Source of the DNA: Antedon mediterranea
Lineage: Eukaryota; Echinodermata; Crinoidea; Comatulida; Antedonidae
NCBI RefSeq assembly: GCF_964355755.1
Contig: NC_092672.1
Location: forward strand, 34,468,501 to 34,532,500
DNA length: 64,000 bases
Direction: 5' to 3'
Shown: piece after piece, positions 43,467 through 55,100 of the stretch
Numbering within the stretch: position 1 is the first letter of the stretch
How the letters are laid out: every line of letters starts with the position of its first letter
Made by a program: the position numbers and the translations under genes
The notes under the pieces: model-generated
The model's input: the letters and a program-made list of their open reading frames with translations, nothing else
Databases searched by the model: none
Told to the model about the DNA's origin: nothing

Positions 43467-45454
43467 TTGATTATTACATCTGAAATCAAGGAAGGCAAAG
43501 TTAAAAACAAAAATCGGATCAATTTTGTGATTTTCTCCCTTTAAAACTTCCTTGCATCTACATCAACTTTAAATAATAGAGATTGCAAAATATTATACAA
43601 CATAAGGTTTTCCTATGTAAGACATGACACCAATTTTGTGTGCAATTTCATATAGTTGTTGTTATTATACTATTCAACTCACTGTTCCTTTTAAATAATA
43701 CTTTCTTATATTGAAAAACACTGTCTTTTTCAAACAATTGTTTTATTCAAATTCCGTAGATGTTAAAAATTTAAATACATTGATTCCACTGTATAACATC
43801 AAGTATTTAAGAAGCCTATATTATCGTTTTTATTCTATCATATGGTACGATTGTTTTTACGAGCTGGAAAAGAACGTCGGCCGACAATGCCAGGCAGATT
43901 TATGTAAGTGGAGGCTATTATGATTTCTGTGATATCTTTATATACAAATTTCCAGTTTCAAGTAGGTATTTGCAAGACCCTTAGAAGCTGCAATAAAAAG
44001 CTAGTAGATTTAGTCTTTTACATTCATAGTTTTTCAAAGTTTAATTAATATATCTTGCCTAATTTTGTATTGTATATTCAGAGGGCGCTAAACACATCAT
44101 TGACAATTTTCTGGAGTAAGCTTAAATTAAAATTGAGGATAAATTATACTGAATATTAATTTGTTTAGCGATTAAACGTAGCAATAATACTGATCCAAGT
44201 ACAAGACATTTTTTTTCGCACCCATCCTTAGATGTTTCTTTTATCATGAACCAAATAGCGCCCTCTGGATATATTAAACTTTTTGCATTGGGTTTGATAT
44301 TGATTTCAGTAAAATAGTGTTTGTAAAATTGTTGCCAGGTTATTCAGAAAAATTTGCATAATTTTAATTTTAAAGCCAATTTGTAATGTCTGTATGCAAA
44401 TTTAAATAGTTAGTCTGTTTGTGTGTACTATATAAAGGAGAAAAACACTGTTAATTAGAGTCGTTTATAAAAACTGAGATTGTTTATGTAGAAAATTACG
44501 TCATTAAATCTACGATTCCACTTGAGCAAGTGAATTGAAATGAGGAAAATCATGTGACCGCACTCATTTTCAATTTTGATATGTGTAAACGCCGGCACTA
44601 ACTTGATTAGTGTTTAATTTTTATCTCAATCTTGGTTTTAAAATATTCTACTATATCAATTATCATAATTTCTAGTTCATAATTGATATGGTTGATAAAT
44701 GATATGTAAACATAATATTATATTGCTCTTGTATTGTGAAATCAATATTTGTACAGATTTGACATATCTACTGTAGCAGGTCATTAATAAAACCCCGGTT
44801 AATACAGAAGCTGTTGGCAACCAAAGATTATTTGTTTTTCTATGCTCGTCGTTGTTGATGAATTAAATTTTCTAAAGATGGAGGTTCTTTTATTATGATT
44901 GGATCCCAGTGCAGGACCGTAGCCACCAGTTCGATGAAGATTCGTTGCGTACTTTTTTTTCTAATTGTAAATTGTAAACAGATCGTGCTCAACATAAAAA
45001 TTATTAGAATAGGAACATTAACAACAAGCTTTTTCGTTAAGAACAATCTAAAAATACTCTGTTAAAGGTAAAATCCCGATTGGATACGACAAATGTTTCA
45101 ACCTGACCACTTTTTCTTTGACAACCCAGTGGCTTGAACAGAGATTGTTCTCTTTTCTTGTGAAAACCGGATCACTTATTTCTTGTGGCTACATCATTGC
45201 AGTAGCATGCAACGTTTCGACCAATCACAAGCGATGAATTATTCAAACCGTCACTTGTCATTGGTTAACTCACTTGCATTGGGTTTACATCCTTGCGTTG
45301 TGCTTTAAATTACAGTTCCTCATTTCGAAGAAAATAATCATGTTTTATAAATAGTTTGGAATGCAATAGTGTACTCTACTAATCTGCTATGCCTCCCACT
45401 CAGGGGTTTTGATGCAAAGATTTATAGGTAATAATAGTAATAATATTTGTTTTA
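43467..45454. other. UBE2L3 3' UTR and downstream AT-rich space
   Basis: No further exon is supported. A 68-residue minus-strand frame (45046-44840) begins with a plausible membrane anchor (VNVPILIIFMLSTICLQF) and ends EPPSLENLIHQQRRA. It could be a lone exon or decayed fragment of a type II membrane protein, but I cannot assign it. Confidence 0.35.
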
Positions 45455-45627
45455 AAGCTCTGTCTACACTATTAAACTTTATGTGACAAAAAAATGTGCC
45501 TATATATGGACATGATACAAGATAACTTATGATGTCATATCACTACCATATTTTGGAATATCACTACCATATTTGGGCACGTCACACCTTTTTTTGTCAA
45601 TCTAGTTTAATAGTGTAGACATAGCTT
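45455..45627. mobile_element. MITE copy 13 (complete, reverse core)
   Basis: Left TA|AAGCTCTGTCTACAC, right TAGTGTAGACATAGCTT then TA, 173 bp, with two CACTACCATATTT units. SINE-C at 45628 begins immediately after it. Confidence 0.85.
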
Positions 45628-45890
45628 TATATAGCGCTTATTGCACAATGCTTCTAATTGTGCTTCACATTTTTACCCCAATCATTTTTTTTTGGATCAA
45701 ACACGTATGGAAACATACTCCTATAATGCAGCTAGTAATCAACGCAATGTTGTGTCTTGATCTAACCGGGTACCCATTTATACACCTGGGTGGAGAAAGA
45801 CAAATGTAAGTGTCTTGCCTATACAAGCAATGTGGCAAGATTTGGATTCAAACTCACGATCGGTAATCCAACGTCCAACACACTGTGCCA
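45628..45890 (-). mobile_element. SINE family C, full copy
   Basis: The minus strand starts TGGCACAGTGTGTTGGACG (tRNA-like A box), B box GAGTTTGAATCCAAATC, then CTTTCTCCACCCAGGTGTAT, AAATGGGTACCCGGTTAGAT and the ending TTGTGCAATAAGCGCTATAT. Confidence 0.8.
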
Positions 45891-46184
45891 TATGAAATTT
45901 GTATGTAATGTAATCAGATTTTGAGTTGACATGGATTTCCTGCATCTATTTTTGTTTACATATCTTGGTGAGTAGATGCGAGTGGTTGGCTACAACAAAT
46001 ATTAAGATGGTTAAAGGTCTCTCAACAACATCAAATATGTATGCTAATTAGGAATGGTCTTGATTAAATAAAAGCTGACTGGTACTGCCTCCGCAGCAGT
46101 CACTAAAATAGAAGACACGTACAGTGTTTTTTTTCGATCTATTACAATTTTGACTTCGTTTTAGAAGGTTTTGAAGTGTGCACT

Positions 46185-46514
46185 TTGATGTATTGTCCCC
46201 TGAAAATTTTTTATATTTTGTTGTTGAATATGCCACCTTAATGTCACATAATAGTTATTCACTTTGACCAAAAAAAATTGGATGGGAAAAATAATTATTT
46301 AACTGAAAAAACTGTAATTTAAAGCAAAAAAACAATCAAATTGGTTGCCAGACAATTGGTTTTTTAGTTAAAGTTAACCGTTTATTTTGTCATTTTATAA
46401 CTGAAAAAATAATTTTTTTGATTATTTTTTTTCTAATGAAATGATTAACTTATTCAAAGTCTGATTTTATTATTAAATCATTCATTTCATTTTTTTTGAG
46501 AGACAATACATCTT
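46185..46514. mobile_element. ATGTATTGTCC MITE family, copy in reverse interior orientation
   Basis: Left GATGTATTGTCCCCTG, right AGAGACAATACATCTT. The interior reads as the reverse complement of 27161-27526 (GTTGAATATGCC, TTTGACC, GACAATTGG). Confidence 0.8.
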
Positions 46515-46675
46515 TAACACAATAGTATGGTCAACACTATTGAAATGTGTGAAACAGTAGGTGAAAATAAGGCTGGATTTAATGTTGGTGCTACCATGTA
46601 TTTAACCTTTGACCAGTCAAAGCTGCACTTAGCAGTAAAGTACCTTTATACGTTGATATATTATATTTATCGTAA

Positions 46676-47115
46676 GGGCGTGTGGCGCAGTGTGTTCGAC
46701 TACTGATCGTGAGATCGAGGTTTGAGTCCTACTCTCACCGCATTGCTTGTATCCTTAGGAAAGATACTTTAATTGGGGTGGAGTTGTGGCTTGGTGGTAG
46801 TAATGCTTAGCTACCACTCCAAGGGCCATGGGTTCAAGTCCTGTCACATATGTCAGGATTTTTTCTAGGGACAAAATTACAACGCCACTACCAAAAACTT
46901 GTAATAAGACTGTGTTTATGTAGAGCATCTTGTGTATATGTTTGTCTTGTGAACCTCTGAGGGTCCCTAATGATCAGCAATTGCTGTATGGATCACCCTC
47001 ATCAAATATGGTAAAAAAAAAAAATTACATTTGCCTCTCTCCACCCATGAGGTGTAATAATGTTCAGTGCTTAGAGGTTTCACAACATTAGGGGCTATAT
47101 AAATCCTGAATATTA
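46676..47115 (+). mobile_element. SINE family C interrupted by another SINE
   Basis: The head GTGTGGCGCAGTGTGTTCG and B box GAGGTTTGAGTCCTACTC run to 46772, and the body resumes at about 47021 (ACATTTGCCTCTCTCCACCC) to GGGGCTATATAAATCC. Removing 46777-47020 restores the order seen at 45628-45890. Confidence 0.8.
46777..47020 (+). mobile_element. SINE (A-like head) nested inside SINE-C
   Basis: GGAGTTGTGGCTTGGTGG (A box) and CATGGGTTCAAGTCCTGTC (B box), body ending CACCCTCATCAAATATGG and a poly-A run. AATT occurs on both sides as the likely target duplication. Its body differs from SINE-A, so it is a separate subfamily. Confidence 0.75.
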
Positions 47116-47571
47116 TTATTTTTAACTTGTCTGAAGCTCCCTATTTGCCATTTAGTGGAAATATTTTCAACATCATTTGCATTGTGTAATAATATATTAA
47201 CTGGTACTAATAAAATAAATTATAAATAATAAACAAATAATTACAGCAATCAACATTGACATTGCAAATCCTACAAATCCTATATTTTGAATTCTCATTT
47301 TTACCAAGCATTTGTGGGTAGTGGTTTCCGGGTCAACTTGTTCATTTCTTTACTTATCAAACCTATAGTATTTCCCTATCTAAATACAGTAATCGTATAA
47401 TATGAATATGTATAACAATATGAACATACAGGATGTTATGTACAGTATAAATAAAGGTACAGTACTGTACATTTAACACCTCCTTTGGGGAATCCCCTCT
47501 TCTGGGGAATCCCCTCTTCATGGGCCTCTGCAACTCATGCATGTACAGTACTGTATTAATACAGTAATAAT

Positions 47572-47715
47572 AATATTCATTTTTATATAGCGCTTATTGC
47601 TCAATGCTTCCAAGCGCTTCACATTACTGTATTACCCCATTTTTTTTGGAATAAACACGTATGAAAACATACTCCCATAATGCAGCTAGTAATCAGTTGT
47701 GTCTTGTCTTTCATA
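47572..47715 (-). mobile_element. SINE family C, 3' half
   Basis: Matches the last 140 bp of the copy at 45628 (TTATATAGCGCTTATTGC, CGTATGAAAACATACTCCCA); the tRNA head is missing. Confidence 0.75.
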
Positions 47716-49117
47716 GAAAAAAAACCAGATTTCTAGACATTATAATTACATGAATTAATCAATGAAGTATTGAATGAAAATTGCTCACAAATTATTAAAA
47801 ATATACTACAGTATCATAGCGATTCTATTTTGCATTTGTTGCAACAGAGAACAATGTGAAAGAAAAAGGTATACAAATAATTGTTATCTTAATTTATTCA
47901 ATACTATCGATCTTCTGATAATTGGTATTGCCCCCTCTATAGAATTATATACAGTTAGTGATCATTAAATAATTGTATCGATAGTTAGTATTGTGCCCTC
48001 TAGAGTTTATAATAAGAGTGTTTTTCATATCATGTGGAGTGTTCCATGGCCTGTGTGAATGATAGGACGAAGGGGACTTTTTATTTTGTTCTTCTCAGTA
48101 GAGGATTGTAATGGGTATGGCTGTACTTAGCCCACTATATTACTACTTGAGACACACCTGTTCTCAGTTTTGGTTTTTTAATAAATGCCGAGTACCCTAT
48201 ACCGTACATAACACTAGTCATGTTTGTTATATACCATGTATTTCTAATGCTCTGTCTACACTATACAAACTTTGGTGAAAAAAAAATGCAATATGCCCAT
48301 AAATAAATATGGATATAATGATGTCATATCACTACCATATTTGAGAATATCACTGCCATATTTGGGCACATCACACATTTGTGTCTAACTAGTTTGATAG
48401 TGTAGACAGAGCTTTAGGGAAATAAATAAAAGTGTTTTTTTTGTAAACGCACAAACCTAAATGATGAGTACATTTTATTACATAAACATAAAAAATATAT
48501 TGCGTTTCGTACGTATAACACTTGAGTTGGGTACAGACAAAGTGAAGTACTACTAAGATAAAAATTACAAGAGATTTAAAAAGATAAAAAAACTAGAGGT
48601 ACAGTATACAGAAGCAGACCAAAAAAATGAAAATAAATCTACAAATAAATAAAATAGTCACAATGCAATTAAATGAATTTTATTCAATAAATCCACAGAA
48701 AAATAGTTTAACATAAATATGTTTTAATCTGGAACAATTAAGATGAGTGGAAAAATATTTAGCTATAGGGTAAAAAATAGAACATTATTACTGTACTGAT
48801 TTGGGTATATGATCTGGTTGGGTGATGAGCAATAAAGTGTATGCTAACAATTCATACATTGACAAGTTATTAGTGGGGTTATAACTGTTTGAGTGGGGCT
48901 ATAACTGAGCCAGTACAGCATATTATTAGTAGGCACTTATAAAACCCACTTGGCTAAAAATGCAACTCGGAACTCAGCTATCTTTATGCTACACAGTGGC
49001 TACACACTAAGAAAAGGCACATAATGTTAGGTGTAGTAGAGAACATGCAGATATTTCTTCAATGAGATGTACCCATTGAGCATTATTGTTTAAATTGTGG
49101 AAATATTTAGTTGAATA
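47716..49117. other. Gene-free space 3' of the GTPase gene
   Basis: Holds MITE copy 14 (48246-48414) and otherwise AT-rich sequence. The 48470-49117 part is likely the 3' UTR of the minus-strand GTPase gene; a minus-strand AATAAA lies at about 48473-48480. Confidence 0.5.
48246..48414. mobile_element. MITE copy 14
   Basis: Left TA|ATGCTCTGTCTACAC, right GATAGTGTAGACAGAGCTT then TA, 169 bp, two CACTRCCATATTTG units. Confidence 0.85.
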
Positions 49118-52100
49118 TTATAAATCTTGGGCTGCAACACTTTGTTTCAAATATTCGCTGTAAAGCTTCTCCTGAAATAAACAAGAAAAAAGGTTATTAT
49201 TAATGGGAAGGTACATGATATTGTCTGCCGATATATTGTTGAATGTTCAATCTAAAGCTCTGTCTGCACTATCAAACTTTATGTGACAAAAAATTGCAAT
49301 GTTCCCATAAATGGACATGATGATGTCATATCACACTTTTTTGTTGTCAAATTAGCTGGATAGTGATAGTGTAGACAGAGCTTTACAATCTAAAGATGTA
49401 AATTTAATGTGCACATATATGGACATGATGTCATAATATTACTAGCATATTTGGGCAAACTGGTTTGATAGTGTAGACAGAGCTTTAGCTTACAAAACAG
49501 AATTATAATATCTGTTTGAAGGCCTACTGGACGTTCTTTTGTATGTCAATAGGTGATAATAGATTATTCTTACTTTTGTTGTTTTCACATGGTTCTGCAC
49601 ATACTCTTTCTCTTCGTTCAGGACACGCTTTTGCTTCCTCGTCAAAGTTGGACGTAATCTGTCAAAGGTTAAATGTCAAAGGTTACAAATTATATATTAT
49701 TTGTAATGATTAGTCACTGTTTGGAGGAACACACCTAATTGGTAACAGTGGTTTAGGCTGCTTTTGTGCTTTCCTGGCAGCTAGTGACTATGATTTTATA
49801 TTTTCTTTTGCGTTGCGTTTGTTTAATTTGTTGATTTGTATTATAATTTGTAAAATGTATCTTTTGCCTGAATAAATAATAATAACAATAAATTAAATTT
49901 AAAAAATTTGAAAATCCTACTTAGCACAACTTACACCTTGTATTATTTTATTATCATCAAAATATGCAATGTATTGAAAAAATACTGTAATATCATAATA
50001 ACATAAATTGAATTGTATGTACAATATACAGTGGACTCTCCCAATACCAGACTTTTCTTGAAGTCCAAACAGTCCCAAATTCATTTTTACCATTAAAAAC
50101 ACATTCCCAATACCAGACTTTCTGGAAAACCAGACATATTAGGCCAGCCCAATGTATTGGGAGAGTTGACTGTATTGCATAATAATTTTGTATCAATGTA
50201 GAACAAATATTTACCTTGTAGAGAAGTTAGCAATGAGGATTAGAAGGAATGACAAGAAAAAGAGGAATCCTAAGGCATGCCAGTGATAATCAGATGGTAT
50301 GAGATGCCACGACCGCTCCACAGGTCCCTGAGAAATAAAAACATGACATCATTATTACAGGTGACAAAAAAAAAAAAAAAACCACACGCATAATTAAATG
50401 ATGGTGTTACATTACTGGACTAACTCAAGAATTTAGACAGTGGTACAAGTAATATAAAAAATGTATTTTTAGTATATGAAAAGCTACTATGGTTTGGTCC
50501 TCTTTCTCCCTCCCTCCTTTTTATTAAGCTTTGTCCAATCCAAGGGATGTGTCAGTATGTGAAATCATAGAGAAATGGCCAATAAACGCATATATGTAAA
50601 TTAGTGGTGCTGTAGCTTGGTCCAATCCTGACCTAGTGCCAGGGTTTAATCCTGACCTAGTGCCAGGGTTCAATCCTGACCTAATGTCAGGTTTCAATCC
50701 TGACCTAGTGCCAGGGTTTAATCCTGACCTAATGTCAGGTTTCAATCCTGACCTAGTGTCAGGGTTCAATCCTGACCTAGTGCCAGGGTTCAATCCTGAC
50801 CTAGTGCCAGGGTTCAATCCTGACCTAGTGCCAGGGTTGTAACTCACGACTCTTTCAACTCCACTCCCTGAGCCTCAAATAAGACTTAGTTTATAGGCAC
50901 GATAAATTATTAAATAGTTTATCCATCCTGTAATTGGCAAGTTTCTCGCGGATGCGTATGAAATAAAAAAATATATTAAAAATTAAAGTTTCCTTACCAA
51001 ATATAACTTTATAACGTCTGTGGCATGATCTCCCAGGAAAGAATCAATTACTTCTTTTGAGACACTGCTAGCTAGAAAATTGATGAAAAGTAAGAGAGGA
51101 AGACACAGCCCCAACACGTTAAAGATGAATGCTTTTCCCCTAGCCCTCAGATTGTACGAGTTTGCTTGTCTGAAGAGGGAAAAAAAAATGTTTATTCCTG
51201 GATGTCTAAAAATAGATTATGGTGGGTAGCAATATCGTTAATAATAACAGCTCTAGAGGCTATAGGCTTCTATAGGTGGGCGCTAGGTGGGTGAAAATTA
51301 AGGTGGATAGATCAATCAATAAAGATAAATCTATGTTCATTTTGTAATATTCCATAACATTTCAGATGTATAATATTTACTGTACTTCCTCTCCTCTTTT
51401 CTCATTATTTGGAGTCAGTTTTATAATATTTATTTATTCGTTTTATTTATTGGTACTGTAAGTGAAAAGATAACTAATTCTAAAATTAATTTTATGTTCA
51501 TGTCTAATTTTCAGAAATTATAGATTACACATTGTATTGATAACATTTATTATATCATTTTGATAACTAGTAGCATAGCATAATGCTCCAATCTAGTTTA
51601 TTTGTGTGTTAAAATAATAAGGTCAACATTCAGCCTAGAAAATAGAAAAATAAATCTGTCTAATATATGTAATACCTTTTGATCATATAACCTAGACAAA
51701 ATCCATTTTGAAAAATAGGCTCATAATGCTGTCTTAATTATGTGACTTAAAAGCCTTTTACAGGCAGAGTTCAAACATTAATATGTGAACTTTTATGATT
51801 TATGGGTTTCTTTTAGTCTTGGTATTTTGTCATGCATGAACAAATATTGTCAAGTATTTGAACTTGTTTATAATATGTTAATTCAATTCAGAATTGTAAA
51901 ACATACTTATACGAGAGTTAATCGTAAATATAGTTCCATTTCTCTGTGCAATTGAAGTTATATCCCGAAAAAATCAGAAACTGTTTCAAGATTAGAGGTC
52001 CAATATTTCTTATCTTTCTTTGCTGTGTACAAGTCGTGACTTAATACAGTCTACCATATTTGAGCACATAACACTCTTTTTAGTTTGATAGTGTAGACAG

Positions 52101-55100
52101 AGCTTAATAGGTTTCTTCAAGGGCTTTTCCTACCCAATTTAATTGCTTAAAATTTTAATTTGCCATTACCTGTCATCATGCAGGGATTCATCTATAAGTT
52201 CTGAGATCTGTTGGCAGTCTTTCTCCAGTGTATTCAGCGTGTTTTGTATCGTTTGGTTGATGTTCTTCTCGATTGTCTTGCACACCTCTTCAATTTGATT
52301 GACACAACGACTCTTAAAAAAAGGCCAAAGTTTTTAGTTAAAATTAATTTTAAATTTGGCCACTGTTTATTAATTCATTTATGTCCTTTATTTTTGGATA
52401 TAACATCCATATAAAACATAGAAAACAGAATGAGAAAAAATTCACAAGGAAATTAACAGTATCTTCCACAAAAATATCCTAATATACCAATTCGCAGCTA
52501 ACGCAGGTTGGATTGTTTATTGTCTATGGTTTTAATTAAACTATGATCATTTATTATAACCTTTGAATATAGTATTATTCTATTGTTCAATAAAGCATCC
52601 CTTTAATAAGGGTTTGGAGTTGCAGTACTCTATACACATTTCTCATTAGTTTCACAGTGTCCACTTCTTAAAGCCTTGTCTACACTATTCAACTGTTTGA
52701 CAAAAAAAGTGTGATGTGCCCAAATATGCTAGTGATATGATATCATGTCCATCTATGGCCACATCACATTTTTTTGTCACATAAAGTTTGATAGTATAGA
52801 CAAGGCTTTAAGAGAGTCCCCACTGTACTTTGAATTCTTCTTCAATCTGAAGCCCACGGGCTTTTATGAAATAAGTATCATGTAGCATATTTTAGTTGTA
52901 TTTACCTTTGTTGTACTAGTAGGATTTGGTACATAGATTGTAGGCATATCAAAGCATGTTTTATTCAGCCCAGGTCGTTTGCATAATTCTTGAACTATTT
53001 GCATCATGACACGCTGAAAGAATGCAAAATAATATGATTAATAAATACATGTATTATAGAATATTACCTGTGCCTGTATGCTGTATGAATACTAAATAAT
53101 TTAAATTATTACAATGGTATTGTTTTAATACATGTCCGTATCTATGAATACGAAGATTACTAAAAAACATCAACTCTAAAAAATTACCACTAAAGACATT
53201 CTTTACCTAATTTAAAGAAAAAAAACCCTCAATTTAAGTTTAAATCACACATTGTTTGATTCATATATTAATCACATGTGAATTCAACAGAGTAATGTAT
53301 AAAGTCCTGTCCACACTATCAAACTTTATGGGATAAAAAAAATGTGATGTGCCCATATATGATGATGTCATAATACTACTATACTGTATTTCATCATATC
53401 ACTACCATATTTGGGCACATCACCCTTTTTTGTCAAACTAGTTTGATAGTGTAGGCAGAGCTTAAGGAAGACAGTTTACGTTATAAGCAAAACAGCTTAA
53501 GCTAAAAATATATTTTGACATTTCCGGAATATAGTTGACTTTGACTAACCCCACATCAATCAATTTGTACAGTGGTCACACATTGGTAATGGTGTTTGTG
53601 TAATGTCTAGGCTAATCCAAAAGAAAATACAGTGATTGTATATTTGCTAATACTTAATGTCGCCAAATGATAATTGCTAGAATTGATAGAATATATTATC
53701 CTTTTTATGAATGCTAAATCTTAAGGCTCTGTCTACACTATCAAACTAGTTTGACAAAAAAAAGTGTGATGTGCGCAAATATGGCAGTGATATGACATCA
53801 TCATATCCATATATGGACACATCACTATTAAGTTTGATAGTGTAGTGTAATAAATACAGTTGTTTTGAAACAAGGAACAGTACAGTACTGACATTATAAA
53901 TATACCTGTATAGACTAATAGGAAAGATACCCATTCCTGGGACTTTTTAGATGTAGTTTTTTAAAAGCTCTTTCCAGTGCAATTGTGTTCAACAAACATA
54001 CACAATCTTTTTCTTTATAGTATAGATACGTTTAAAAGCAATGCCATATTAGACCTAATTGGTATTAACAATTTACAGATTAGGTAACAATTTACAGATT
54101 AGGTAACAATTTACAGATTAGGAAACAATTTACAGATTAGGTAACATTTATTAATAATAAACATCTATATCCCTTTCAATCTCATCTGCAATGAAAAGTT
54201 TAAAAATGACATGACCTCTGGATTTTAGTATTTGAAACATGGAGAACTTCTGTTGTTTTCATAAATGAAATTTAAAACTAAATTCACAAGCAAATGCATG
54301 ATCTGATGAAAAATTATACTTTAGTTTTATCGTACAAGGTAATTTCAGAAGTGATCTAGTAGAATAGATCCAAACCAACAATGTTTTCAATAAAAATTCA
54401 TAAGAGATTGTGCAATTTATGACTATATATATTTACAATCTAATAGGAAAGTAGAGGTCATTATATTGGTTGAAAATCGTATTTTTTTTAAACATGAATA
54501 CAAAATACATATACAGGACAGGGAATAATTTCGCAAGTGTAGCATAGCAAAAAGCTATACAAAACAACCTTATAGTTACACATTTCTACAATTGTGTAGC
54601 TAAAAATATGATAGAAAACTATGTTTCTTGACTCAAGAAGTTTGATTAGCAATATTGCTAAACAAAATTTTAAAATGAAATTTTTCCCCTGATATAGTAC
54701 TTGATTGTGTAACAAAAACAGAATAGAGGGTTTTTCTCATAAGCTGATATATAGTGAAATTGCTTACTTTAATTATTCAATAAAGATAAGACTCCTATGT
54801 ATACATATTAAAATAGGAATGCGTAGGCAACTGTGAAACACCCACATCAAATATGCCAATTTTACGACTAATACAACTGAAACGAAATGAATATATTACA
54901 ATACATGTCGACAGTACAATTCAATAAAATGGAATTTAGAAAATTGGATATCAGAAAAATACCAATTTATTTTCTGATAAATAGCCTACAATAAATAAAC
55001 TGTTACATGTTAAAAAACTTGATTTAATATGTTTTGTCTTGTCGTTCATATGATAAAATAATGGTAGGCAGCACACAATTGTTTATCATCAATTTATTTA

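Noticed and set aside
50524-50847. GTRSGLNP repeat protein (minus) or PGFNPDLV protein (plus)
   Set aside because: Product of 24-bp SINE B-box repeats, open on both strands.
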